Assembly (NCBI GenBank): GCA_011634665.1
Contig: WAEK01000007.1
Coordinates: 1,816,001-1,880,000 of the forward strand
DNA length: 64,000 nucleotides
Direction of reading: 5' to 3'
Origin: Mortierella sp. BCC40632
Lineage: Eukaryota > Mortierellomycota > Mortierellomycetes > Mortierellales > Mortierellaceae
Shown: in pieces, positions 51,489 to 63,832 of the stretch
Layout: every line of letters begins with the position of its first letter
How positions within the stretch are numbered: position 1 is the stretch's first letter
The notes under the pieces: model-generated
Told to the model about the DNA's origin: nothing
The model's database searches: none
Seen by the model: only the letters and a program-made list of their open reading frames with translations
Translations under genes and position numbers: made by a program

Positions 51489-54156
51489 CTACAACTTTGA
51501 AGAGGCAGTCGAGCCATTGATTCGTCGGCCCTCCTCGAAAACCTGCTTCATCACCTCATCAAAGCCCAAGACTCCACCGTCCTTGCCCTTTTGTTGGATC
51601 GACATGCCATACTTGGCCCACTCGTACAACGACTCGTAGACCCGTCCATCATATCGTCCAAGGGCCGAGTTAAGCTGGTTATCCGAAAAGTCGAACGCGT
51701 CCACCAGTCCAATGAGCTCGGTCCTGAGTGAGTCAATCAACTCATCCCGACGATCCTTGCACCATGCAATTTGATCTCGGGAGATATAACCATCCTCCAT
51801 AAAGTCACCCGACTGGACCAAGAGACGATGAACTGCATGAAGTTCACAGAGTCGCTTGAGAACAGGCAAGTAGCCAGCTTGAGGATTGCCCTTCTTGGCC
51901 AGGATCGTCTCCTCTTCCTTTTCAAGGGCCTCGTAAAAGTTACGGACAAGCATGCCCTCACCATGAGTTCGAGAGAGTTCAACCATCTTGACCTGGGATT
52001 TGGCCATGGCTTCTTCTCCAGCACCATCTCGGACGACACGAGCCAAGACGTCTTGGAGAACACGTGCCTCACGGTGCCAGAAGGCCGAGACCATGGCCTC
52101 ACGAGTCAAGGGAGATCCAGGAATAATCAGAGACTTTTCTTGGTCAAGGATCGAAGGGTTTGCCAATGCGGGACGAAGACCCGAAGGAACCGAGGACAGA
52201 TTCTTGGTCTGACCAGCCTGCATGACCGTCTTGAGAAGCCAGCGTGAGGTCTGCAAGTGCAGAATTGTGTTCTCGCCTAGTTTGAGAAGGGTAGGAGGGG
52301 GGAAGCACAAAAGTCAATATGTCAATATCCTATTGTCGACTCGTCTCCAGTTTTTTTTCCCCAAGTAATTGCACACTTTCGCTCCGTTAATTTTTCATTC
52401 TTTTACCTTCGACAGTGACATCCTGAAGAAGTGTAGTATAGAGCTCAACAATACCCGAGGACCAGGTGTATCCATGGCCACCACAGGATCGTCGAGTATC
52501 CTCCACATGGGCTGTGGCCAGATCCGAGGTGACAGCCTTTAATCCCGAAGACGTCGCGTGGACCTCGGCCATCAATCCAACATCGCCCTGAAGAACATTC
52601 TTCAAGTTTCTCTGATGCAACTCATTCATGACGCGTCCTGTCATCAACATGGCATAGCTAAGGGCCAAGGAAGTGGTCAATCGGAACCGTTGCATTCCAT
52701 GATCCAGAATCTTGAGCTCCTGACCCTTTTGTGAGGGCAATCGATCTCCACCCTGGAGTCGGACCAATGAATAACGGATCGCGACGGTCAAGGCTTGACC
52801 GAGGGCGAAACCTGCGTTCCGGACAATGTTGGCACGGATAGCGACCATGGTAGCATAATTCATCTTGGCATTCTTGGCAGGCAAGTATTTGCCCTCACGA
52901 GTGACCTGAGAGTTTCGCATCATCATTTGAGTACGAGGGATACGGACGTGGCGAACTCGCAAGAAGCCATTGTCGATCGTGTTGAATCCAATTTTGGGGC
53001 CTATATTTGTTTAGAGATATCCATGTGAGTTGTTGGAGAGTGCAACTATCAGTTTTTTTTTTTTTCTTAAGTCTGAACAAACAGAGGCACTACTTACCAA
53101 TATCACCGATCTCAACGCCAGGCACAGGCTGATGACTGCCTGGTTGACGGATCTGAAGCAGGAATGGATGAACACCATAATCCTTTCCATGAAGGACGAG
53201 GCGAGCATAAAGAGCACAATGAGTGCTGGTTCTGGCGAGGGCACCTGGCCACCACTTCATGGATGTGATCGTAGGCATATCAATCTCGAACTCATCTGTC
53301 TCAGGGATGAACGTGGCCGTAGTCTCGAGCTTGCGAAGGTTGGATCCGTGGGCCAGTTCGGTCTGCGCATAGCTAATTGGAGGTGTCATTGATCATGATG
53401 AAATAGAAAAGCAATATCATGGGAGGCATTAGATGGGGTGGGTAAAAAGACTCCCATTCCAGATAAATGTGAGTGTAGGAGTATAGGAAACGCCTTATAA
53501 GCATAACCTGGAAGGTGCCTTACCATCCAAAGATTTCATAGTTCTCCGCCCTAGTCAAACAAAAAAAAAAGAGGGTCAGTTCGAAAGTCTCCAATCCGTG
53601 TCAAGTCCAATAGAAAGCAAAGAAAAAGGAAGGATCTCTATGACCCTTACTTTGGCAGCCAGATCTTTTGTTGTTCATCCGTCAACTGAGACTTGAGCGT
53701 GGGGATGAAGAGTGCCTCGTGCTGGATAGAAGAGAAGAAGAGTCAACAAACCTGCAAGAGAATGTCCAATTAAAGTAGATCATGGCTAGACTCTTTCTTT
53801 CTTTCTTTCTTTCTTTCCCTTACCAAGAACTGGGGTGTGGAATCGCCAATCATCATCATGGCAATCATCATGGTCTCCTCGTTCCACTGATGTTTCTTTC
53901 TCAGCTCAACCAAATGAGCAGCCTTCTCGAGTGAACGGACATACATATTCTCACGACTGAGAAAAGGTTTATCCGCATTGGAAAAGACGGCATGTTGTTC
54001 GAGCTGAGAACGGATACGACGCAGGGTCTGGAGACGTTTTTGACCATGCAGGAACTCACTTAGGGGCTCGATAGGGAAGGAGACCAGGTTACGCTCTGTG
54101 CTCAGGGCGGGAACGGTTTTGGAGCGGTCGGAGAGAGGGGGGATGAATGGTGGCAT
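51489..54156 (-). CDS. POX1: Peroxisomal acyl-CoA oxidase
   Basis: FAD enzyme of the first step of peroxisomal beta-oxidation: acyl-CoA to trans-2-enoyl-CoA with H2O2. Six exons join in phase: 54156-53824, 53721-53651, 53550-53524, 53372-53098, 53000-52407 and 52276-51489, for 695 residues. The N-terminal alpha domain is followed by the FAD/acyl-CoA region CYAQTELAHGSNLRKLETTA and the KWWPGALARTSTH segment. The GFNTIDNGFLRVRHVRIPR segment lies further on. HVEDTRRSCGGHGY surrounds the likely catalytic Glu. The protein ends in Ser-Lys-Leu, a perfect type 1 peroxisome signal. Exon 3 is a 27-nt microexon (AENYEIFG plus split codons), fixed by the conserved sequence on both sides. The start MPPFIPPLS is the first ATG of the frame. 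It is head-to-head with ATG3 across about 1 kb. Confidence 0.98.
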
Positions 54157-55200
<1,044 letters not shown>

Positions 55201-55952
55201 ATGAATTCGGTTCAAAACATCTTTTTCGGCATTCGCGAGTACCTCAGTCCTGTCCTCAAAAACTCAAAGTTCAAAGAAACTGGATGCATCACTCCCGAGG
55301 AGGCAAGTCTCTTTCTCTCTTTCTCTCCTTCTATCCTCCTTCTTTTCTACCCTTCTCCTTCTCTCGCATATTCCTTCTCTCTTAGCAAACCCACTTCTCA
55401 GACTTGTTCGAACCGACAAAGAAAATATTCGCATCACCCCTTTCTGATACCCTGCTCTACCTTGCAAAAGCATTCGAGCTAACAATACGACGTCTCTTTT
55501 CTTTTTCTTTTTCTTTTCACCTTCAATGATGCTCTAGTTCGAAGCTGCAGGAGATTTTCTAGTCTACAAATGTCCCACTTGGAGCTGGTATGGAGAGAGG
55601 CGCTCTTGACTGTATTGACACCTGCGCGGCACTTTTCCTCTTTTTTTTTTTTCTTTTCTTTTCTTGTCCTAACCCAATTGCAACCTTCGTGTTCCTGACT
55701 GGTTAAATAGGGAAGGCGGTGAGGCGAGCAAGCGTCGGGACTACCTTCATCCCGACAAGCAATTTCTCATCACCCGCAATGGTAGGAGGCGCATTACTCA
55801 TTTTCTCACTGACTGACTGTGCCATCCTCTCATGGAAGAGATGGCCTGACTGCTGTCGGCTCCAAACCCGTGACCACTCCGGAGCAGAGTAGACCAGGGG
55901 CACATGGACACGGAAAGGGAACCCGCGCTCCGTCATCTGAGAGAGAAGGAGA

Positions 55953-56045
<93 letters not shown>

Positions 56046-57521
56046 ATAGAGAGCGAGCGGGAGAGAGGGACCAGCTGACGGGAGCGGGACACATGCGGGA
56101 TCAGGCCACCGACAGAGATATCTTTCTCTTTCGCTCTTTCTCCATCCATCTCCCTTTGTGGCTACTCGATGCACGCCTTACTAACGGTACCCTTGCATCG
56201 CCTCAATTCTCTTACCCGTCGTCCCCCCTCCATCCCCTGATTTTATTATTATTATTTTTTTTTTCTTTACAGTCCCATGCCTTCGCCGTGTGAAACAGAT
56301 GGAGTACACAGACGAAGACGCCGAGACGCAGATCGAGAGCGACGACACCGATGCCTGGGTCATGTCCCACAGCTCGCGAGTCTCTGGACCGATCGAGGAG
56401 ATCGCCGCTAGCATGGACGAGGATGAGGACGAAGAGGCTGAAGCCGAGGCCGAGGCCCAGGCCGCTCTCAGGGCCATGGAACGCTTAAAGCTGCAAGATC
56501 AGCTCCGTGCTGCGGCCGAGGACGAGGATCCTGAAGACGACGACATTCCAGACATGGATGACATCCCCGACATGGACGACTATGACAACCTGGAAGAAGA
56601 AGAGGACCCTGTAAGTGCACAAACTCAATCTGCTTTGCCCTACACTTCATCTTTTTTTTCCCCATCTATCTCTTTATCTACTTCTACCTCGCAGCATGGG
56701 AAGCTTGTCATTGACGTTTGTTCGATTCAACGACTTTTAGGCTGCTCTTGCACCCACAGTCCCAACAGAATCCAACCCTGGGTAAGCTCAACACTCCTCC
56801 TCCGGTGATGGATAAAAAGTATGTCTTTCTCGTATTGTCAACCCAACCCTGACAGGAAAATATCGCCTATACTTGATATACAACTAGTGACAAGATCTTG
56901 AGTGTCAGAACATACGATGTATTCATTACCTACGACAAATACTACCAGACACCCAGGATGTGGCTCTTTGGTTACGATGAGGTAAAAAGAAGAGAAAAGA
57001 AAAAGACGTATCCAGCCTAGATCTTTCTCGTGGAAGCACATGTATCTATTGTTCTAACATGGCCGAGCATGGCTACTTTTATTATTATTATTTTTAAAAC
57101 AACTTAGCATCGTCGACCTCTTGTGTCTTCTCAGATCTTTGAAGATGTCTCTCAGGATTACGCCAAAAAGACTGTGACAATTGAGTCGCATCCTCACCTG
57201 AACATGTCCTTGGCTAGCATTCACCCTTGCAGACACGGAGCCGTCATGAAGAAAATTATTGAAAAGGTTGCCAATGACGAGGGCAAAGAAGAGACCACAG
57301 TCCGTGTTGACCAGTAAGTGAATGATGTTCTGGATATGCACTCTCTTTCTCCCTTTATCTCTATCTCTATCTCTCTCTTTTTGAAACGCTGCGAGCATTC
57401 TTTCTGGTCTTGGTCTTATACTCACCCGATGGTCTCTACTACTAGGTACCTCATTATTTTCTTGAAGTTCATGTCCTCGGTGGTCCCAACCATTGACTAT
57501 GACAACACCATCTCGGCTTAA
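55201..57521 (+). CDS. ATG3: Autophagy E2-like enzyme Atg3
   Basis: Transfers Atg8 to phosphatidylethanolamine during autophagosome formation. Eight exons join in phase: 55201-55302, 55538-55587, 55711-55781, 56273-56610, 56741-56781, 56888-56981, 57108-57313 and 57446-57521, for 325 residues. The N-terminal helix that senses curved membranes ([17 protein letters not shown]) and [19 protein letters not shown] are typical. A long acidic flexible region follows with a repeated [13 protein letters not shown]. The E2-like core includes [20 protein letters not shown]. The catalytic Cys is in SIHPCRHG (about residue 273). The tail [19 protein letters not shown] is canonical. Intron 1 starts with GC (GAG|GCAAGT), the only donor that joins PEE to [13 protein letters not shown]. 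Intron 3 holds a long (GA)n tract. Atg8, Atg7 and Atg12 are not in the window. Confidence 0.98.
55961..56041. repeat. (GA)n microsatellite in ATG3 intron 3
   Basis: About 80 bp of uninterrupted GA in the sense strand of a 491-bp intron. Confidence 0.97.
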
Positions 57522-57778
57522 GCGATATGGACGTTCAAGGAGAAACTGTTGATACAGCGCAACTTCATACAAAGCATATAGTTACCCAAAAGAATCCATT
57601 AAAAAGGCGACTTCTGCGCACCAAAAAGCGACTTCAGGGTCTTGGCATCCTGACCTTGTCCCAGTCACATTTTTTTTTCGCCCAAATTTTCTAAACGTGT
57701 CTTCACCCTATCCTCTCTTTCTCTTTCTCTTCTCCGCCAAAAAAAAAGTAAAGAGACCATCTCCACCAACCTCAACAA

Positions 57779-59352
57779 ATGCATCGACTCTTTGGAAGCA
57801 GCAAAAAGACACCAGCGCCGAGTCTCACAGATGCCATTGCCGCTGTAGGTGTTATTCTGGACATTTCTCCATTCTTTTTTTCGTCAAGGGATTTTTTTTT
57901 TTTTTTTTTTCAGCCCGGTTTGAACGGAATCCTCCTCAACTCCTGGCTGTGCCTCCTTTCGCCTGAAAGGGGAGGGGAGGGGGCAAAGTAAGGGAGAAAG
58001 CGTCAACTGCGGTACATTGGACCCATGGAACAAAAAAAAAAAAAAGCCATGAACAACATCAGCAGATGACTCTTGACCAGGACACAAGAGGGTTTGGACA
58101 ATTGAACATTTGGGATTTAGAACAACCAAATGGCTCTCAGGACTCTCGACTCACTGAACGGCTCTTGCCATGTGGCCCATGACCCGACACAATGCGTTGC
58201 TTTGCTCTCGGAATACATCTGGATTGGACATTGATAACTGACCGTAAAGGCACGCACTTTTTTTTTCTTCTTCTTCACCCCTCCCATGATTTGTCCGGAT
58301 ATACTTTTCTTTGACTTCATGAAATAGACAGACTCGCGCGTGGATGCCGTTGAGGTCAAGATCCGTAAGCTGGATGCTGAACTTATCCGGTACAAGGACC
58401 AGATGAAGACTATGCGAGATGGTCCAGCCAAGGTATATTCTTCCTCCTTTATATTTAAATGATCCTGGCTAGAAAAAGAGAGAGGGTGTCTTGCTTTGTC
58501 AGTAGTCTAACTGTAATCTCCTTTTTCTTTTTTTTTCTTTTTTTTTATTTGCTCATCAATGTGATAACAACAGAATGCGGTCAAGACACGGGCGATGCGT
58601 ATTCTCAAGGAGCGTAAACTGTACGAGGGTCAACGGGAACAACTTCAACAGCAATCATTTAATATGGAACAGGCAGCGTTCACGACTGAGAATCTAAAGA
58701 ACGTCATGACCACCGTGGATGCAATGAAGACAGCTAATCAGACCATGAAGCAGCAATATAAGAAGGTGAACATTGACCAAATCGAGGTAAGACTGATCCT
58801 TCTCTCTCTCTCTCTCTCTCTCTCTTCCTCTTTCTCTATATCATTGGATTAGGAAATAAGTTCCTTGAGTACGTTCAATCTTTTTCATGGTACTAATTTT
58901 CTTTTTGAATGGGAAAAAAAATCACATATCGATAGAAAATGCAAGACGAGATGGAGGAAATCATGGAGCAGGCAAATGAAATCCAAGAAACATTAGGACG
59001 GTCCTATGGCGTGCCTGATGATGTGAATGAAGAAGATCTGGAAGCAGAGCTGGATGCCCTTGGCGACGAACTCTATGAGGAAGAGGAGCCCTCGTACCTT
59101 GAGGATGAAAAGGCGTTGAACCTTCCATCAGCAGAAACATCAGAACCACAAGCGGAGGTACTTTTTCTTTTCTTTTCTTTTGGAAGTTTTTGAATATTGG
59201 GAATCAAGGAACTTTCCTCTCTACCTCTTATCGAGGGCGTAATTCCTAACCATGTCCTGAATCGATATTGCATTACTTTTTTTTGCGAAAAAAAAAAAAT
59301 ATCATAGCGCTTGGACGAGTTTGGACTCCCAGAAGCACCTCTCAAGGCTTAG
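57779..59352 (+). CDS. VPS60: ESCRT-III-associated protein Vps60/CHMP5
   Basis: Late-acting ESCRT-III subunit that recruits Vta1-Vps4 at multivesicular endosomes. Five exons, all with phase-0 junctions: 57779-57844, 58328-58432, 58574-58786, 58936-59157 and 59308-59352, for 216 residues (CHMP5 is about 219). The sequence starts [19 protein letters not shown]. The basic helical N-terminal half ([21 protein letters not shown]) and the acidic C-terminal half ([20 protein letters not shown]) are typical for ESCRT-III. The C-terminus [13 protein letters not shown] matches the CHMP5 end. The lengths and order leave little doubt. It follows ATG3 on the same strand after about 260 bp. Confidence 0.96.
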
Positions 59353-59999
59353 ATGAGACAAGAGCTAGTTAGAAAGAAAAGGAGAAATCGGCAAGGGTTC
59401 CACAGAAGCCAAGTCTTTTCTTTCTTTCTTTCTTTCTTTCTTTTTTCTTCGCTAGACTGCCAATATAAAGGGGAGGGGCAAGCGGACAAAAAGAGAGAGA
59501 AAAAGAGAGAAGAAATGAACCGAAACCAGAGGGCAGACAAAAAGCAGTGTCGTACTGTGAGTTTGAAATGGGATAGAAATCTTTAAGAAGCCAAAAAAAA
59601 AAATAAATACGCGAACCAACATGGAGTCATTTTGGTATTGGCATCTAGTAGTACTTCCCACCCACTCACTCCCATTTCTCAATTGTTTATAAGCAATCTG
59701 TTTCTATTGGACCATCTCCCTCCCGCCCCTCTCTCTTGGGCTATGGTTAGCCATGCGGACGAAAAAAAACTCAGGGACTGATCAAAAGGCAAATTCAGGG
59801 ATATTTCGCCAGATCAAAGCCTTTCTTTCTTTTTCCCATGCACCGATATCAATATTTCTTTCCACCAGTCCCCAAATACGCTCCCTGGGGGCCCTGGGGC
59901 TCTGGGGCCTGAAAAACAGCCATGGAAGCGATTTACAAAGTTCATGTTTAGCCTGTGAAGACTCAACAGGACTTGATTCGTCCGAACTGGACGAAACAT
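59353..59999. other. Intergenic region between VPS60 and tRNA-Leu
   Basis: I see nothing recognisable apart from short homopolymers and a (CTTT)n patch near 59416-59445. Confidence 0.6.
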
Positions 60000-60084
60000 G
60001 GGCTTATGGCGGAGTCTGGTCTAACGCGTTGTGCTTAAGACACAATGTTCCTCGAACTCGTGGGTTCGAATCCCACTGAGCCCA
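60000..60084 (+). tRNA. tRNA-Leu (anticodon UAA)
   Basis: A complete class II tRNA of 85 nt without encoded CCA. The acceptor stem GGGCTTA pairs with TGAGCCC, followed by discriminator A. The D arm contains box A (TGGCGGAGTCTGG). The anticodon stem TTGTG/CACAA encloses loop CTTAAGA, giving anticodon TAA for codon UUA. A long variable arm follows (TGTTCCTCGAACTC). The T arm carries box B (GGTTCGAATCC). No intron is present. It is a nuclear Pol III gene, with a T run immediately downstream. Confidence 0.96.
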
Positions 60085-60085
60085 A

Positions 60086-60090
60086 TTTTT
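60086..60090 (+). terminator. Pol III terminator of tRNA-Leu
   Basis: Five T residues two bases after the tRNA 3' end, the standard RNA polymerase III stop signal. Confidence 0.8.
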
Positions 60091-61123
60091 AGCAATTTGA
60101 AGAAAGGTTTTTTTTTTATAGGAGTGGTCAGTTTTTTTTTTTTTTTTTTTGCGCGCATGCGATTTTCTTTTTGAGTCGAAGACAAGGAGAGACATGGGAG
60201 AAAGTGGGAATGAGAGTGAAAGCAGAAAAGAAGGTAGCCTGCCATGGAGGGAAGGAAGAATAGAGAATGGGGAATGTAAAAGCAGCCTAAAGTACGCAAG
60301 TCGGGGTTTCTTTGTCCGAAGTAAAGGAATGGTGAAGTGCAGTCAGGATAGCCAAATCTCCTCTCCTGCCATCGCTCAAAAGGAAAGAAACGCTGAGAGT
60401 GCCTGAATTTTTTTTTTTTTTTTTTGTAGAAAGATATTTGTGCTCGTGCGTGCTGGTTTGGGTGGACAGAGAAGAGGCAAAGCCGAGAGAGAGAGAGCGC
60501 GTGTGTGTGTGTGTGTGCGGAAGAAAGAGATCAAGCGAGAGACTTTCAGCACTACTCCAAGGCCTGGGGGCTCACTCTAGGCTCGTCCCAGGAGTCTTTG
60601 TCAGACCTTGATAATTTTGAGCGGCGAAGAAGTCAGAACCGAGAGCGGCCGAGGTTCAAGAGAAAGAGGAAGGGAGCAGAGAGATAATTAGGGGCAGAGA
60701 GAGAAGAACGGCGGCGAAGAAGAAAGAAGATGAAGAGATTGGCCAGGGACCTGTTGGCTTGTTCAGAGAGAGAGAGACGCACGTAGAGAAGATTGGATGC
60801 ACTGTATTGGCGGATGTGGTCTTTCTTTCTTGTGGAGAGAGAGCACAAGGAGGATAGTGGTGGACAGGCAGGATGGGCGGTGGATGCACAGGATGGATCG
60901 GAGGGCATGGGCCATGAGCAAGCATGAGCAAGGCAGGATTGAGCATCGGAGTTGGGTGAGCGGGCGGACCAGGTTCATCCACTTTTTCTTCTGACCCCTA
61001 GCCCATCCCAGAAGTGGATCGTATTCCCTTTGGACCCGAAGAAAGTACACTTTATTCGACTCTCAGCCCTTTTCTCTCTCTCTCTCTTTGCAGCTTCCCA
61101 TCTCTTTCTCTCTTTCTTCTCTT

Positions 61124-61192
<69 letters not shown>

Positions 61193-61633
61193 AGAGAAGA
61201 TTGGATCTCACTCTCTATCTCTCTCTCTGTGGTCTTTCTTTAAAAATGGATCTCCTCCTCTCTCTCCCCAAGGATCATTCTCGTTGGGTGTGCCTGTTTC
61301 TCATTCATAACACTTTGTTTGCCACGTTCCGGTTTCATTCTCCAAATCATCGGAGCAAATCAAATCGGATCTCTCTCTCTATCTCTCTCGATTGTCTTTC
61401 CCGCCTGCCAAGCCCGCATCGCCTCTGAACTGGATTCATGGCCTCATTCTGCAGCCAAATATCATCGATTCCCTTGCCGCTTTAGTGCCTCACCAACCTC
61501 TGCGCCTTGACCTCTCTCCTCTCTCCTCCTCTCCTCCTCTCCTCCTCTCTCTTCTCTCCTCTTTCTTCCTCTCATACCCCCTTCTCTCCAATCGCGATCC
61601 ATTCTTCTTTAGCCCAAGGATTCTTTCTTTCCA
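60091..61633. other. Intergenic region upstream of the membrane protein gene
   Basis: About 1.5 kb. The first part is GA-rich, the second part is CT-rich and probably includes the 5' untranslated region. No gene is recognised. Confidence 0.65.
61129..61178. repeat. (CT)n microsatellite upstream of the membrane protein gene
   Basis: About 50 bp of CT repeat, about 450 bp upstream of the ATG, within a longer pyrimidine-rich leader. Confidence 0.95.
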
Positions 61634-62656
61634 ATGCACTTACGCCCAAAGATCTTTGCCATGCTGGCCATGGTACTCTCAACTAGTGCAATCATACCGA
61701 CTCCCCTTGTTTATGCTCAACAGGAGCCTGGTGCCCCAGCAGCAGTGCCACCGACCCCCACAATGTCTTCTCCTGCGGGCGTTGCTGTACCAACCACACA
61801 GGCGGTACCCCCACCACAGGACCAACCAGTGGTTCCTCCACCCGCCTCTACCACTTCCCCCATCTCCGCAGCCCCAGCATCTCCTTCAGGAGCTCCCAAT
61901 GCGTCTGAGCCTGTGACAAAGACACCTGGACCTGCGACAAACCCTTTTCCTCCCGGTACCGTCAATTGTTTCGATGAACCCAGGTGTGGGGCCAACGAAG
62001 AGTGTTTTGTATTGAGCGACGGATTGGTGTGTTTGGAAAAGACTCAGAACTGGGGTTATATCCTCGCCAAGAACGCGTCCGGGATCCCCTCGGTGCCCGG
62101 CTGGTCCGGTCCCCGATCCACGTTCAACTCGACCTGTCTTCTCTTCCAAATGCCTGAGAGTGCGGACAAACCCGGGTTGGCACTGATGGTGTACGATTTG
62201 ATCCGGGACACACTACCAAAGGATCTGGTCGTCTCTCGGTTCGATCAGGTCAATTGGTATACACTCTTCTCGAATTGTGAGCCTCATTTGGCATGTAGTC
62301 TCGGCACCTGTCTACCTCGACCAGCACTTGGCCAGAGCTGCACCTCGACCTGGCAATGTAATCCTCAGGCATTGGGACTGGACGAGAACAATATACCGAT
62401 CCCATCAGCGAACGAGACTCAGGTCCGATGCGAATACGAAAATGGCGACAAGTCGGCCAACACAACCTGTCAACTAATTCATCGGACGCGGACAGCCAGT
62501 GGTGATGATGGCGGCAGTGGAATTTCGGCCTGGTATGTGGTCATCCCGATCGTGGCCCTGCTGGTTGTCCTGTACTTTGCGACGGTGATCTATCAACGGC
62601 GGATGCGGAGGCGTAAGCTGATGAAGTGGAGCCGACGAGTTGAAGGTAAAGAATGA
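61634..62656 (+). CDS. Secretory-pathway single-pass membrane protein, Pro-rich and Cys-rich, unknown function
   Basis: I do not recognise a family. The single exon frame encodes 340 residues. A signal peptide is likely at 1-29 (IFAMLAMVLSTSAIIPTPLVYA, cut before QQEPG). A Pro/Thr/Ala/Ser-rich stalk, probably O-glycosylated, covers about 30-110. The extracellular domain (about 111-290) has about 12 cysteines (NCFDEPRCGANEECFV, NCEPHLACSLGTCLP, SCTSTWQCNP) and several N-glycosylation sequons. A transmembrane segment follows at about 298-320 (WYVVIPIVALLVVLYFATVIY), then a basic cytoplasmic tail (QRRMRRRKLMKW). Topology is type I. The frame ends VEGKE, but a GTAAAG donor sits exactly at that Gly and an in-phase exon at 63367-63413 would replace GKE with a longer acidic tail; I consider that spliced form plausible. 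It may be a cell-surface sensor or wall-linked protein; that is inference. Confidence 0.82.
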   Translation: MHLRPKIFAMLAMVLSTSAIIPTPLVYAQQEPGAPAAVPPTPTMSSPAGVAVPTTQAVPPPQDQPVVPPPASTTSPISAAPASPSGAPNASEPVTKTPGPATNPFPPGTVNCFDEPRCGANEECFVLSDGLVCLEKTQNWGYILAKNASGIPSVPGWSGPRSTFNSTCLLFQMPESADKPGLALMVYDLIRDTLPKDLVVSRFDQVNWYTLFSNCEPHLACSLGTCLPRPALGQSCTSTWQCNPQALGLDENNIPIPSANETQVRCEYENGDKSANTTCQLIHRTRTASGDDGGSGISAWYVVIPIVALLVVLYFATVIYQRRMRRRKLMKWSRRVEGKE

Positions 62657-63175
62657 AAGAAAGAACAGCAAAAAGTCAAAAAGCAAAAAGTCAAAAAGCA
62701 AAAAGCAAAAAAAAAAATGTCCACAAGAGTGGGACCTTTCCTCTTTTGATCTAGTCTCGACCAAGAGGGCGACAGACAGTCAAGGGCGTTTGGACACTTT
62801 TGGTCACAGACTCAAAGGACTTGTTTTGGGGGGGGGGGGGCATGTTCACGCGCTTGGTCATTGGGAAAGAGATGCACTAGTGTGGGCGCTGATTACGGCG
62901 AACCAGGGATCAGAACGTGCACACATTACTGGCAATGTTGGGAACAGGATTATTAAAGAGTCGTTCATTACTGGAAGCAGGAAAGAGGAATCTTGACGAA
63001 CGTGGACGTTTTACCAACATGGACTAAAGAAAAATAATAAGCAGCACTGTTTTTGATCGGATACCTGCACCCATGCAATCCAATGCACAAGAGGGCGGAC
63101 CGGGAGACAGAAAAAGGGGGGGAGGGGGGAAGCAGGAGGAGTCACATCACACGAGTAGTTCGCGCCAAAAAGGAT

Positions 63176-63215
<40 letters not shown>

Positions 63216-63796
63216 AAGGGGACAATACCGAACACTGCTGGGCTAGTGAATGGGCTACTTTTTTTCTTCCTCTCTCAATTGCTAGCGCTATCTAATCTAC
63301 CCTTGAACTTGACTAACATATTCTTTTTTTATTTTTTAATGCTTGCTTGATACCGACCTGTGCTAGATGACGCGCACGACTTTCATATGGAGGCGTATGA
63401 TGAAATCCGTTAGATGGGTCTTGGAGGGATTCCATTATTGACAGGCTTTCCTTCTTTTGTTGTTGTTGTTGTTATTTTGTTTTTGTCGGATACTATGTCT
63501 CCTGTCTGTTTCCCAAGAGGAGACCCAGCAATTGGGATCAACAGCAACAGCGATAGCAACCACGACCACCACCACAACGACGACAACAGCAACAATATCA
63601 AAAATGACGATGTACTTAGTTTTCTTAATGTAATAGGCTAAACAATCTAGCACAACTTTTTTTTTTTTTTTTTTTTTGCCTGGTCCTGGCGAGCAAAGGG
63701 CTTTGGGCGCTTTACTGAGAGGGAGAGAGAGAGAAAGGAAAGGCGAGAAGATCGCTTCTTTTCAAAAGCACTGGGCACTGGGCCTTTTCTTACTCT

Positions 63797-63832
<36 letters not shown>

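Noticed and set aside
60004..60299. Minus-strand frames over the tRNA-Leu locus
   Set aside because: They are antisense to a complete tRNA gene and continue into poly-A DNA.
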